Shown here piece after piece: positions 48,148-59,600 of a stretch of 64,000 nt of DNA. Position 1 is the first letter of the stretch; every line of letters begins with the position of its first letter. Below the pieces are notes generated by a model that did not search any database, was not told the origin of the DNA, and was given only the letters and a program-made list of their open reading frames with translations. The stretch is from Carya illinoinensis (taxonomy: Eukaryota > Streptophyta > Magnoliopsida > Fagales > Juglandaceae). The stretch lies in NCBI RefSeq assembly GCF_018687715.1, contig NC_056765.1, forward strand, positions 5,878,501 to 5,942,500, given 5' to 3'. The position numbers and the translations under genes are program-made.

Positions 48148-51019
48148 GGACTTATTCGCATGGATAAGCTAAATTTTCCATATTTACGAATTCGATAGGC
48201 ATTGTTCTTGTGGTAATGTTAGTGTTTGTTTTACTTTAAAGTGGGTCCTGTATTATGGTATTCCTTCACCATAAGTGAGGCTACTCTCAATAAATGGATG
48301 TCCTGTCCCCTTTTGATATATATATATAAAAGGGGGGGGGGGAGGGGCAAAATTAGGTCTAGGCAATGGAGTTCTGGTCCCCAGCTTGTGAGGTATCAGG
48401 TTGGCAGATTGGATAGGAAACAATATTTAACCAAGCGAGGGGGGTTACGGGCAAGATGTCCACCAGCCTACTTGCCCCACCTATATAAAGATGAAAAAAA
48501 ACACTAAGTTAAGTTTCTGACTTTCTAACCCTAGTTATCCTTGCCACATCTTAGAGTCCTGAGCGTTTTGTCTTCCTCTTCTTTGGCCTTCTCTCTCTTC
48601 TCGTGTTTATGCCCTTTTCTTTTTCTTCTTCTTTATCTTCTTTGCCTTGTTCTTCTATTGATTGCTCTTCACGTTCTTTTTGTTCTTCTTCTTCGTGTTC
48701 TTCATCTTCGTCTTTGGTAAGTCTAATGCTGTGTTTCTCTAGTCACGATCTAGAGATCCACAGCCACACGACGTCGTTTTCTAATCGTGAACCAGAGATC
48801 CATGGTTGTACAACGTTCTCTGCTACCGAATCGATTCTTGTTCAATTTTTCATTGGATTTTCTTTCTATTTTGGTTGATTGATTTATTTGTTGCTTTCCT
48901 TTAGCTTGATTTTTGTTGGATGATTTTTCATTGTTAGATTACTGCAAAATTTTGTTGGATTTGGGTTTGTAGTTTGGATATTGGTCTCTATCTATCTCGT
49001 TTTTTGTCAAACTCTTGGTCTCTGTCTCGGGTGGTCGGACATCCTATTGGCCACTCACTCACATAAGATGGGGTTGGGTGGCCAGGATAGAAAGAGGGCC
49101 CCCCGCCTAGGTCATGGCAACAGAATGCCTGCCTGCTCGCATAGTGCAGGCAGCATGCTTAGGCAAAACTACTCATGGAAAACAACATTTATGTTTAGCA
49201 AAGATCTTTAGACCAATCAAGTTTAACACTCCCATTTAATTCCAATAGTGTGCGCATCACATGGGATAATCTCCTTAATTTGAAATGTTAACACCCTCCT
49301 TTGTTACATTTTTGTCCATTAATCTTCAAGCTAGGTCATTCATTTTTCCATTAGATTGTTAGAAAATTATGCACTCACAATATTTTTTGAAACTTTTTAC
49401 ACAATTATATTTTGAATAAGATGCATTTTTATAAAATAACTTATAAAAGTAACAATTTTATAAACAAGAAATGTTGCAACCATAAAGAGATCCCACAAAA
49501 TTAAACTCATAAATCGACATGATTTTGTATGACATGTTAGATCTAATTTATAATAAAAGTACTTTTAATATCTAATATACCACATCAAACTATATCAGTT
49601 TGTAAATTTATTTTTATGAGATATTTTTGTGGCTAAATTAATATTTTATTTTAAAGAGTTATTTTACTCACCAGCCCTACACCAAACACATGCTAAGTAG
49701 AAAAACTCTTTCATTTTATTTTTTTCGCTTAGTAACTGTAATGTAGGGCTAGTACTTACTAGAATTTTTCTTAAGTGTGAAAAAGGTTGTGTCTGTATTA
49801 TTACTGCTATCCTTAACCCCGGTCCTTGATCGTGATACTAGACATCAGTCCATATCCAGCTTAAAATGCAGATTAAGGTGGTAAATGACTCAAAATACAT
49901 TCAAAGAAATGCAAAAATAAGTTTGGTGCATGTAGATTAAAGTTGCTGCAGATTGTCCAGTTTATCTGTGAAGCTACTTAACTTAGGTTCATCTTTATCT
50001 GCTGCATATCATGCATAGTTTAAGATGGCATTATATGATCAATATCATGTCTAAAAATAAATAGTATTGGGCATTTCAATGTCTAATTAATTTTTTAATC
50101 AGTTGAAAACCAAGTAGATTTTAATAATCGCTCAGAGAACTGGTCCAATGGGTCTATTCAATCAGATTCTAATTTCTAACTCATTTCAAACCCATTTGAA
50201 CCAATTTCAACTAATTTAAAGCTCTTTTTTTATTATTATTTTGTTTGAGAAATAAGTTCCTTTTTATTTTTCTTTTACATAAATACAATAGAGATCTAAA
50301 CATATATTAATTTATTCATCCTTGTGTTCAATTAAAAGTAGAGCAAATTTGAAAGATAAAACAAGGAGTTTTTTTTTTTCCCCCTTAATTGAATATAAAA
50401 AGAATAAATAAAATAGGGGAGGATGAGTATGTTATTTAATATTTGGGTTTGCACAAATACTACCATTCCCATGGGCCATGACCTTATAATTTAAGAATAT
50501 TTATCTTCTTCCTATACGAGAGTATTTGAGGCAAAAATGATGATAAATGAGGTCAAATACATAGATGGTAAGCTTATTGAAACTATTTAAATTAATACTA
50601 TAGTCTTATTGAAACTAGTAAATGAAATCATACTTTAGATTCTTGTATACATTAATTTTAAATGCTTGAATCGCATTATATATATTTTTAATATGCTTTA
50701 AATAAATATTTTATTTAAAGTTGTCATGAATAGCTCTAATCACCAAATTGAATCGGTCGTATGCCGATTTTGAATTGAAATTATATTCACTATCATTTTT
50801 GTTACCATCATCTTAACATCTTTTAATGTATCCACAAGTAGGATATAATATATAATTTTTAATCACATAATAATATGATGGTGAGAGAATAATAGTGAAA
50901 TCCAAAAAGGATAATATTATCATAATAAATTACATTACTCATTCAAATTTGATTCCCCTTTTTCAAGCTTTGACCATAAAAAATCTGCCGAGGATCGTTC
51001 ACCCCTACCTTACATTTTA
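48148..51019. other. LINE 3' end, then unassigned sequence
   Basis: LINE D's 3' UTR runs to about 48,330, ending in TTTTGATATATATATA with a G-rich run after it (48,333-48,345). Beyond is a TATA-like CTATATAAAG at about 48,480 and a CT-rich leader, but the following open stretch (48,603-48,878) is Ser-rich, low in complexity and unrecognised. A short inverted pair, CACCAGCCCTACACC / GTAATGTAGGGCTAG, lies at about 49,667-49,765 and may be a tiny MITE. 49,800-51,019 shows nothing else. Confidence 0.4.
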
Positions 51020-51329
51020 GGGCTTGTCTAGAAAGTGAGATAATATGAAAATTTTGTTAATAGTATTAAAATAATTTATGAATAGTAAAAAAATGGTTTG
51101 AGTTAAAATGTTTTGTTGGATTTTGGAAAATGAGATAGAGAAATTTGAATAAAAATATTATAAAATTAAATATTGTTATAATATAATTTTCTTATATAAT
51201 TTTTATTTTAAGATTTAAAAATTTTGTATTGATTTTTGAGTTTTGTTTGGAAAAATTATAATGATTAGATCATAATTATTAAATGAAAAAGTTAAAGATT
51301 TGTAATTGAAAAAGTATTTGTAATTAAGT

Positions 51330-53547
51330 TGTGATATCTCAATTTTACCTGTATTTTTATTGAGTGCTTTTATTTAAATTATTATAATTAGTGATTTTCT
51401 TATTTTAAATTAAAGGTGATTTTTGCAATATTATGTTATGAATTTTAAGTGGTGAAATTATTTTAACGTGCTTTCTTACTATTTATTATTATAGTATATT
51501 TTAATTACTTTTTAATTGAAATTAGTTTATTTTTGGGCTTTAAAATTATTGTGTTTTTGGATCTTATTATTTTATTTTATTTAATTACTGCATTTGAACT
51601 ATTTTATTTAACTTATTGTTTTAAAAATAAATTTCATTGGATCAATTTAGTGACCCAAGTTGTGAGGACTGGATTTCACTTTCTTTTCCTTCATTTTTCT
51701 TTTTCTTTTTTATTTTCTTCTCTTTTTATTTTCTCTTTTTTCTTTTTTCTTTTTTCTTTTTTCTTTTTCTTCTTTTCCTTCCCTTTTCCCCCCCAAGCCC
51801 ATGCGACCTGTTCCTCCTCTCTCCCTCGTCATTTTTTTCGTCCCACCGTAGCACTGTCGTCCGCTGACCATGCTTCTCACCGCCCCTCCCATTCTCTTCC
51901 CCTCCGGCCGGTGAGCACCTCTACCAATTTTCAGACCACCTAGTACCACCGTTAGCTACCACGAGCTCCTCCAATCCGCAGTGTCTTTTTGCTCCAGCGT
52001 CGCCATCGCTCCACCCCCAGCCACCATTTCTTCACCACTTCATCGCTAACCTCTTTCCAACCTAACTCACTCATTTCCAGCTCTGATCCGTCGCCGAAGC
52101 AACCACCACAAGCTAAAATCCGATTTGGCCTTTTTGGCCTTCCACTGCCGTTTTCACCACCACCCACGGCCAATTGTCACTTCCTTTAGCTTCACCAACA
52201 CTTCTAAGCCATTTCCTATCAATTTAAAGTTTTAGTTTGTCCCCATTCAAAAGTGGGTATTTTGTGACCCACGGGCACAGTGCATTTTGCATTGTTACGT
52301 TGCAGTGCCGTCTCCTTTTTCACCTTCGTAATCATTCAAAAAATATTTTATAGCGTTGTAACTGTAAGTATTTTCCAAACTTCTTTTAAGATTTAAATGG
52401 ATTTTTACTTTAACAATAATTTGTGATTAGTTGGTTATGCCGGATTGAGTCTGAGGAGTCGGGGGTCGAATGGATTTGAGGATGGAGTTATTTATGTTTG
52501 GATGATGTTTGGTTTCATGTCATGCATTGCATAGTGCACGCATGCTTATATTTGTAAAAATGAAAATTAGGTTTTTGTGTAATTGCATGCATGTTCATGT
52601 GCATATTTGGAAACTGGATTTTTATACGAGAAAGGATTTTATATGTGTTTGAAACAAATTGATTGAACGGTTTGACAGAGAGTCACTGTAGGGATGGTGG
52701 TAAACAGAAATGGTGGTAAAATCCTACCTGTGATTCCCACCTACGGTACATGCATAAGGATGGTGGTAGAGTCCCGCCTACAGATGGACTTGTAGGGATG
52801 GTGATAAACAGGGACGGTGGTAGAGTCCTGCTTGGGATTCCTGCCTACGGTGTACGCGTAGGGACGGTAGTAAGTAAGGATGGTGGTAGAGTCTCACCTG
52901 TGATTCCTGCCTACAGTGCTCTGATGGTTGGTTATTGGGTCATTTTCTGGAAAAATGGCAAGACTTGGATATGTGGGTCATTTTCTAGGAAAATGACGAT
53001 TGTTTTAATGTATTGGGTTTTTGGGCCAAAATGGAATTTTGGTGTGCGTTGAAAAAATGATCATTTTCGGGAAATGATGATTTTCGGGACATATGCATAT
53101 GTCATCATGTTCACGCATTTGGTTATTGCATGAATGCATTTTTTATCTTGAGGCTTGTTTGGTTTGCTACTTACCTGTAGTACTGCCTTTGGTACCATAG
53201 ATTTTGATGCAGATGATGAGGTGGCTGAGCCTGAGGAGGCGGCTCCGCCGGAGGATTGATTTGGTGCTTTTGGTTATTTATTGAAAAATTATTTCTCTGT
53301 CTTTATTGGTTTTATGTTGATATTGGAACTTGTAATATTTTGTTACGCTTGTTTTAAGCGAGTTTGTATTTAAAAAAAATTCTGGTACTTAGTAGACTGA
53401 CATTTATTATCTGCTACATTATTTTTATTGTACACGTGTTGCATGTACACACACTTGGCACTTGACAATGGGATGTGTGACCCGTGTTGTCAACATCCAG
53501 ATGCCATGATTTCCACACGTTTGTACGTGGAAGTTGGGAGCATCACA
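51330..53547. mobile_element. solo LTR, 2,218 bp, TSD TAAGT
   Basis: Begins TGTGATATCTCAATTTTACC and ends GGGAGCATCACA, giving TGTGAT / ATCACA ends. TAAGT flanks it on both sides (51,325-51,329 and 53,548-53,552). It inserted into the MITE at 51,020. A pyrimidine-rich tract at 51,680-51,790 and tandem repeats at 52,690-52,930 lie inside. It has no gag-pol. The length suggests a gypsy-type element, but the family cannot be named from an LTR alone. Open stretches here on the plus strand are composition artefacts. Confidence 0.88.
52680..52935. repeat. degenerate tandem repeats inside the solo LTR
   Basis: Units carry GGGA(T/C)GGTGGTA, GTGGTAGAGTC(C/T)(C/T)(A/G)CC and GATTCC(T/C)GCCTACGGT-like motifs, with strong starts near 52,692, 52,796 and 52,860. 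They probably represent a U3 enhancer-type array. Confidence 0.7.
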
Positions 53548-53879
53548 TAAGTGATGTTTATGAAGAAAATAATATTTAAAAAGCTTTGAAATGAGATCAT
53601 CTCACTCCCAAACAAGCCCTTAATCTCTCCTAATGAGTTGAACTGGGCTGGTGCTTGGGTTTGTTTCTCTAATGGGTCTTCATTAATTTCAATTTGGGCC
53701 TAATGGAGTGAGGATTGACACATTATCTAGTAAAATTGAACTTTACATAGATGATATCACAATGCAATTGAAGTGAAAATTTTAAAATATATAATCATTG
53801 TAACTTCTTCTTCTATTTTTTTTAATATACAATAATCTTATTTTTAACAATTTTTTTTTTTTTTTAAACAAACCTAGAT

Positions 53880-54080
53880 GATGGCCCGAAAGCAATGTAT
53901 TAGAGATTTGGATGTCTGCAATTGAAGGTTCGGTATATATACGTACATTTGGATCCCGTAGCTAGTTTTCTCTCCCTTTGGACGTTCCTCTTCATCCTCA
54001 AAAAACTCTTTTGCTAAAACAAAATTTAGATCAAGGAAGTTTAAATCAAAATAAATAACTTTTCAATTGCATGAGTTTTT
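53880..54080. repeat. duplicated non-coding module (copy D)
   Basis: GCCCGAAAGCAATGTATTAG, GATGTCTGCAATTGAAGGTT, CGGTATATATACGTACAT, GGACGTTCCTCTTCATCCTC, TTTTGCTAAAACAAAATTTA and CAATTGCATGAGTTTT. This copy is closest to the one at 62,000. Confidence 0.65.
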
Positions 54081-54568
54081 CTATGAAATGTTTAGTTTTG
54101 TCACATCTCAAATGATAGAAAAAATGGATTTAGATCTCCTAGATCATTTATTGCCCGAATTATGAGGTCTAGAGCGGATAAGAGATATACGCATAAAGTG
54201 AGTTTTACAATATTTATAATTACATTTTTTAATTTCTTTGACAGCATTAAATTGATCAATAAATATTATAAAATCAACATTAATTATTTGTTTATATCTT
54301 TCCTATTCTAAACTTTAGGGTTCAGTAAAAATTTCAGAGATCCAAATTCAAAAACTATTAATATATATATATATATATATATACAAGCTCGATCCTTCGA
54401 CACAGAATAAAGAGTATGTCATGCTTTTAGGGTCAATTGAGGAAAGACTCCTTTCATGGTGGCACCCGACAAAATTAGGATTATCTTGATGGTTAGTTAA
54501 TCACAAAAACTAGGAGTGAGATTAAGAAAGGATACAAAACAGAAAGAAGACCCTAAAAATATTGATTA

Positions 54569-54892
54569 TGTTATAAAACTTTCTTAAAGGAGAGAGAGAT
54601 AAAGAGATAGAGCTCAGAGAAGTTATGAAACTTATGAATTTCTTAAAAAATTCAATGATATATATAGGCGTACAAAGGGAACTATGCTAGCTCACTATGC
54701 TGGCACTATGCTAGCACTATGCACTGTGCATATGTCGGCCATTCACTATGCCAGTACTATGCTGGCACTATGCTAGCACTATGCACTGTGCATATGTCGA
54801 CCATTTACTATGCTAGTACTATGCTAGCACTATGCACTATGCATTTGACGGCTAGCTCAAGGTGGTCATACAATTCAAGATAGTTTATAACA
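54569..54892 (-). repeat. 3' LTR of Ivana-like element
   Basis: 324 bp from TGTTATAAAACTTTC to GTTTATAACA (plus-strand view). The inner half is a set of ACTATGCTAGC / ACTATGCTGGC / GCACTATGCA tandem repeats. About 14 substitutions by hand count and an 11-bp indel separate it from the other LTR. Confidence 0.95.
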
Positions 54893-55130
54893 CTTCTCCT
54901 TTGGATGGCCATATTTAAAAAATATGCCTCGTTAAAACCTTGCCAAGGAAAAACCCTGTGGGAAAAAACCGATGGCGAAGGAAAAAGAGTACAGTATTCA
55001 TGTGTATCGCCGAGTGCTTTAGGATTGCCTCATTAAAACCTTGCAAAGGAAAACCTAGTGGGATAAAACCTTAGCGAAGGAAAAAGAGTACAATCAGCAC
55101 AAGTCTTCAAGACATTACTTCCCCTGAAAA

Positions 55131-55276
55131 GTGCATGATAACAGGTCTTCAAACCTCCGCATTCCAATGTTCTGCATAATCTTCTTAAATGTTGCAATTG
55201 GTAGTGCATGATAACAGGTCTTCAAACCTCCGCATTCCAATGTTCTGCATAATCTTCTTAAATGTTGCAGTTGGTA
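55131..55276. repeat. 73-bp tandem duplication at the pol 3' end
   Basis: A unit beginning GTGCATGATAACAGGTC and ending TGTTGCA(A/G)TTGGTA occurs twice in tandem (55,131-55,203 and 55,204-55,276) with one mismatch. On the minus strand it duplicates the end of the RNase H region (about TATFKKIMQNIGMRRFEDLL). Confidence 0.95.
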
Positions 55277-55450
55277 ATGCTTTAGTGAATAAATCTGCCA
55301 GATTTTACTTGAGCGTACCTTCTTGATATCAATTTGAACTTTCTTCTCATGAATTGCAATGATCTTCTTGTGTGTATCTGAAAGATAACTCGCATCTGTA
55401 CATCCAACTAACTGTGGACTTGATCTATGTTGATAAAATAATCACAACTG
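55131..55450 (-). pseudogene. copia RNase H C-terminal remnant
   Basis: The minus strand encodes the tail of a copia polyprotein, with KIIAIHEKKVQIDIKKV, WQIYSLKHYQLQHLRRL and NIGMRRFEDLLSC. In intact relatives this reads as the F-T-K-A-L-P-T-x-x-F-x-K motif. Frameshifts and the 73-bp duplication damage it. The catalytic RNase H residues are missing, replaced by the segment carrying the opposite-strand ORF. Confidence 0.65.
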
Positions 55451-55627
55451 GATCTTTCTGCTCATCACTACTCTTCTGGAGTTGTACTCTTCTGGCCGGA
55501 GTTCTTGTAAATAACACAGTTAGTGGAGAATTTATCAACATTAAACCGCTAACCTTATTTTTAATAAAAACGGTGGCCAACCTTTTAAGATCAGACAAGC
55601 ACCGCGGATTTTCAACTCCTCTGTAGG

Positions 55628-55683
55628 TGTCAGGCGTGCTGTCAGGCACCGCAGTTGTCAGGCGTGTTGTCAGGCGCCGCAGA
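55628..55683. repeat. two 28-bp repeats upstream of the antisense ORF
   Basis: TGTCAGGCGTGCTGTCAGGC plus ACCGCAGT, then a near copy (55,656-55,683). Each unit holds two TGTCAGGC motifs. They sit about 65 bp upstream of a TATA box, the place where tandem activator sites are common in plant promoters, so a regulatory role is possible but unproven. Confidence 0.6.
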
Positions 55684-55748
55684 GCTATGAAGCTATATTT
55701 CATCTCTTTTCTCTTGCTTCACGAGAGATGCTGTATCATAATTTTCTC

Positions 55749-55756
55749 TATAAAAG
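55749..55756 (+). promoter_or_regulatory. TATA box of the antisense ORF
   Basis: TATAAAAG lies 101 bp upstream of the ATG at 55,857, on the same strand as that ORF and opposite to the gag-pol of the element. It is a good match to the plant TATA consensus and the spacing leaves a leader of roughly 70 nt. Confidence 0.6.
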
Positions 55757-55856
55757 AGATATTCAGCTCATCTTCATTCGCATTTCATCTTCTTCAATTT
55801 TCTGTAATCATACTGCATTTTTACTCTGCAATCTCTTTCTACATTCTTATCCTACA

Positions 55857-56282
55857 ATGGCTCAGCGATCTTCTCGTGGCCAATATATGAGGTACTCTGC
55901 ACCTCGTTCATCAGCTGTTCCTGCTTGTACCACAGGTGCTATCATACAATATAATGATCTGACTCATAGGTCAGATAATGAAGCTATCTATGAGCTTGTG
56001 AGTCTCGGTACCCGATACTCATCATCCATTGTCACATTTTCTCAGCGACTGCAATCCAGAACTTGTGGAGTTGACAATCTCCACGAGAATATTGCTATAC
56101 TTCAGCGACTTCTTCTGGAGTCCAACATGAAGATAGAATCAATAAAGCAAGAGAATAGGAATTTAAAATCCTTGCTTAAATCTTCTTTTCGATTGCCCAC
56201 CCTTTTAGATAGGGATGCCATGCAGATTCTTGAAGAACAAGAGCATTTAAAGAATGAGGCAAAGTGCCTCAAATTTCTGTAA
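55857..56282 (+). CDS. opposite-strand coiled-coil ORF inside copia element
   Basis: This 141-residue open frame starts MAQRSSRGQYMRYSAPRSSA and is antisense to the element's gag-pol. It has a basic, Ser/Arg-rich N-terminus, a central segment (NEAIYELVSLGTRYSSSIVT) and a long predicted coiled coil (about residues 65-110: LHENIAILQRLLLESNMKIE, SIKQENRNLKSLLK). A charged C-terminus ends it (ILEEQEHLKNEAKCLKF). No catalytic motif, signal peptide or membrane segment is seen. The frame is intact although the surrounding pol is ruined, suggesting either later acquisition or selection. Start choice: the ATG at 55,857 is the first after the TATA box that opens the basic N-terminus; an in-frame ATG at 55,728 lies upstream of the TATA box. 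Plant LTR elements are known to carry extra, sometimes antisense, ORFs of unknown role; I assign no function. Confidence 0.65.
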   Translation: MAQRSSRGQYMRYSAPRSSAVPACTTGAIIQYNDLTHRSDNEAIYELVSLGTRYSSSIVTFSQRLQSRTCGVDNLHENIAILQRLLLESNMKIESIKQENRNLKSLLKSSFRLPTLLDRDAMQILEEQEHLKNEAKCLKFL

Positions 56283-56524
56283 TTCTTGCTTCAAGATAAT
56301 AAAATAATATTTCACAAATATTCATATTTGTGTTTCTATCTTTTGGTAGATGTTTTGTGTGCTCCCTTTTATTTCTTTTTTAATAATGCACACTTCATAT
56401 CAAACCCATAATATAAATCTGAAATACTAATTGTATTAAAAGATAGTATTTCATGACTAATAACATCATCCATCTTTCCCTTGAAGCCGCAAGGGTTTCA
56501 GATTTATATTTCAAATATGTGCAG

Positions 56525-58560
56525 TTTTTATGAGTTCTTCTGGAGCCTCAATGACATTTAAATCATATATATAAACTGCAATAATAGCTTGTTTCCATTT
56601 GCGTTTGGATTGCTTTAGATCATATAAGGATCTTTGAAACTTGATAGAATACATATTTCCAGATATATTCATATTAGAAGTTTCAGACATTTTCTATCCT
56701 TCAGGGATTTTCATATATATATCATGATCCAATGATCCATATAAATATGTAGTTAATCATGCATATCCAAACTCTCGGTAACTTTCAAGCTAATAAAAAT
56801 CTCAATATGATTTCAACCACTTTAAAATCATATCAATATAGTTTCTTCGAGAAACTAACTTGTGATTTCTATATCACATTTTCATATTAAAAGCTTCAGG
56901 CTTTTTATATCATGTATATAAATATCCACTGATATTTAACAAAAATCACATTTTTAGGTGTTTGGACTTCAAGTCCAAATTTATCACATTTTACTTAGTG
57001 ATATCAATTCTGCAGGAATTGAGAAACTGACTCGTGATTTATATATATCACATTTTTATTTCCTTTCCATAAATACCCACTGACATTTAACAAGAATCAC
57101 CTCTTTTAAGTGTTTGGACTATAAGTCCCGATGCATCATATTTTACTAGTGAATCAATTCTGCAGGAATTTTTTCTTTCAAATTTAGCCAATATTTTACG
57201 TCGTATTCTTCGACGATTCTTGATTCACTTTCATCATTACTTCTGGTAATATCAATTGCCATCTCATATGAAAATACGTTGTCGACAACGATTTTATTTC
57301 TATCCATAATTTCTCCAATATTCATGAAATGTATCGAGATCTCGTTATTTTCAGGTACCTGTCCCTCTTCAAGGGAAGACATTTTCATGAAAAACCTCTT
57401 CAGGAGGCACTCTTTAGGAGATTTATACTCTTTAAGAGTTTATACAGGAGAATTTTATACAGAAAATTTGGATGGACTTTATTGCTTGTTCTGTGGGTAT
57501 GGCCTCTTCAGGAGCACCAAATTATTTGTGCTTTTCTCTTTTGAGATGCTCTATCTTTTGTATCAATACGTCTCACATGCTTCCAGACTACTGAATTTCT
57601 TAATTGTCCTACAGGGACTTCAATCCTCGCTGGGATTTTAGCAGCTAGAATATGAGACATTTTTATCTTATTGCATCCAAAATTTAATTATCATCTGAAC
57701 TTCTGGTTCACATATGATAATTAAGATAACGTTGAATAATTTCATCTTATTTGCTTCAAGCAAATTTTTCTTTCCACTTCTGGTGGTAAGACTTTATAGT
57801 AAAAGAATCTTCTGGTTCTTTTATGGACGTCCATATGAAAATCATTCAACTTATCGTAATTGATTTTGGATGATCAAGATAACCATGAAAAAATATAAAT
57901 ATTTTGAATCATATCACCTTTTGATGCATCATAATATTTGATTCAATAATTTGTATAATATCATCTCAAAGAGAAAGCTTACAGCTTTTCCAATACGAGC
58001 TTCTGGCCCGAAAAGATATTCATTATCACGTCCAATCTCTTAGTTTCTTTGAATGAAACGCATTATTCTTTTCACTTCAGGGAATATAATGATATAAATT
58101 CATTATCATTCACTTCAGGGAATGATATAGATCTAGTAAGACGTGACTAATGATTCTTATTAAAAGCTCATTATTTTGTTCAGTTACTGAAAGACCTAAT
58201 ATAAATTTATAATATATTGTGAACGTTTACATTTTATATTGCTACTTCAGGAGCATACTCGATATTACTACTTCAGGAGCACATTCGAGACGTTCATTCA
58301 AATATATATTCTTTCCACTATTTCAATTATGCAACTTCAGGTGCATAAATCATAATGAGCTTTTGGTACAAGTATCACTCATATGAGATACTCAATAAAA
58401 TTATTGATTTAGGGAGATCCTTCAGGGATGCTCCATTTTCATTTTCAGATAAATCATATCATCAATAATTTATAACAAGTATAAAAGAATAAATAAAACT
58501 TTCATTACTACAAAACATTGCAGAATATAAAAATATTTTATAATAAGATAAAGGAAATAC
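56525..58560 (-). pseudogene. decayed copia pol (RT, integrase linker)
   Basis: Minus-strand remnants occur in the expected order. 57,146-57,388 encodes the integrase-RT linker (EGQVPENNEISIHFMNIGEI, DRNKIVVDNVFSYEMAIDIT). 56,535-56,740 encodes part of RT (MKIPEG, YSIKFQRSLYDLKQSKRKW), joined directly to AIIAVYIYDLNVIEAPEEL, so the DNA between motif C and the upstream box is deleted and YVDD reads YIYD. 57,390-58,560 should hold protease and integrase but no intact motif was found. This element cannot make its own enzymes. Confidence 0.7.
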
Positions 58561-58565
58561 ATTAA

Positions 58566-59600
58566 TTAAAAAGGAACACTTTCATGATCAACTCTACCAC
58601 TAGAATCCTCAAAGAAATCAGAAATATCAAGACTTGTAATATCTTCTCCATCTATAGAATCTAAAGCATATGATGGTTCAGTAAAATTTGTTTCAAATTT
58701 CTTTGTTTTTTCTTTTATAGAAGATTGGTATAAGTCAACCAAATGCTTATCTGTACGACAGATACGAGCCCAATGTCCAGTCATACCACATCTATGGCAT
58801 CCATCTTCATCTTTCTTTAAAAATTTGTTTTGGGGACCTTTGCCCTTCTCTGAGTTGAACCACTTCTGGTGGTACGGTGTATATCTATTATTGTCCCTTT
58901 TAGTGTGGTTACTTCTAGGACCTCCACTTCCATAGTTTTTCCTACCACGTCCACGCCCTCGTTTTCTTTGAAAAGATGCACCATTCGCTTCTGGAAATGA
59001 TGTAAATCTAGTACCATTCACTTCAGGAAATGATATAGAACCAGTAAGACGTGACTGGTGATTTCTTAACAAAAACTCATTATTTTGCTCAGCTAATAGA
59101 AGACAAGATATAAGTTCAGAATATTTTTTGAACTTTCGCTCTCGATACTGCTGCTGCAGGAGCACATTCGAGGCATGAAAAGTAGGATATGTCTTCTCTA
59201 ACAAGTCATCATCAGTGACTTTTTCATCACATAATTTCAATAGCGAGCTAATTTTAAAGAGTGCAGAGTTCTTAAAGTCTTGCAACCTTAGGTGCATCCA
59301 ATCATGACGAGCTTTTGAGAGGATTACAGTTTTCTGGTGTTCATATCTCTCCCTTAAATCATTCCACAAAATAAGTAGATCTTTCACCGTTAGATACTCA
59401 GTTTTTAATTCTTCATGAAAATGGTGCCGAAGGAAAATCATTGCCTTAGCACGGTCCTGCAGGGACCCTTGATTTCCTTCTTTAATTGTATTTTCCAGGT
59501 TCATCGCATCCAGATGGATCTCAGCATCAAGGATCCAAGATAAATAATTTTTTCCAGAAATGTCAAGAGCAACAAATTTCAATTTTGTAAGATTTGACAT
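58566..59600 (-). CDS. copia Gag polyprotein, intact ORF
   Basis: A 344-residue minus-strand ORF starts 86 bases inside the primer site at 59,600 (MSNLTKLKFVALDISGKNYL). It has the UBN2/retrotran_gag_2 fold signature (W-x-L-D-A-E-I-H-L, AKAMIFLRHHFHEELKTEYL, LWNDLRERYEHQKTVILSKA, LLEKTYPTFHASNVLLQQQY). A basic RG-rich stretch (KRGRGRGRKNYG) precedes a CCHC zinc knuckle (CHRCGMTGHWARIC, near residue 270). It ends at 58,566 before the protease, so gag stands alone. Intact gag with ruined pol could still form particles with help from related elements; that is inference. Confidence 0.9.
   Translation of the reverse strand: MSNLTKLKFVALDISGKNYLSWILDAEIHLDAMNLENTIKEGNQGSLQDRAKAMIFLRHHFHEELKTEYLTVKDLLILWNDLRERYEHQKTVILSKARHDWMHLRLQDFKNSALFKISSLLKLCDEKVTDDDLLEKTYPTFHASNVLLQQQYRERKFKKYSELISCLLLAEQNNEFLLRNHQSRLTGSISFPEVNGTRFTSFPEANGASFQRKRGRGRGRKNYGSGGPRSNHTKRDNNRYTPYHQKWFNSEKGKGPQNKFLKKDEDGCHRCGMTGHWARICRTDKHLVDLYQSSIKEKTKKFETNFTEPSYALDSIDGEDITSLDISDFFEDSSGRVDHESVPF

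Larger units (their letters stand above)
51020..53619. mobile_element. PIF/Harbinger-type MITE, split by a solo LTR
   Basis: The left terminus GGGCTTGTCTAGAAAGTGAG (51,020) and right terminus CTCACTCCCAAACAAGCCC (to 53,619) are inverted copies, each flanked by TTA (51,017-51,019 and 53,620-53,622). A 3-bp TTA duplication and GGGCTTGT(T)T ends fit PIF/Harbinger (Tourist-like). Without the solo LTR the MITE is about 375 bp. A decayed relative lies at 34,023-34,443. Confidence 0.8.

Noticed and set aside
48603..48878. Ser-rich open frame after a TATA-like site
   Set aside because: CT-rich leader-like sequence, low complexity, no domain; promoter and product both unsupported.
51533..51949. Long open frames on both strands, Phe/Ser-rich or Lys/Glu-rich
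   Set aside because: They translate a pyrimidine-rich tract inside the solo LTR; composition alone explains the lack of stops.
52750..53052. Open frame with repeated DGGRV motifs
   Set aside because: It follows the LTR's tandem DNA repeats; not a protein family I recognise and it lies inside a solo LTR.
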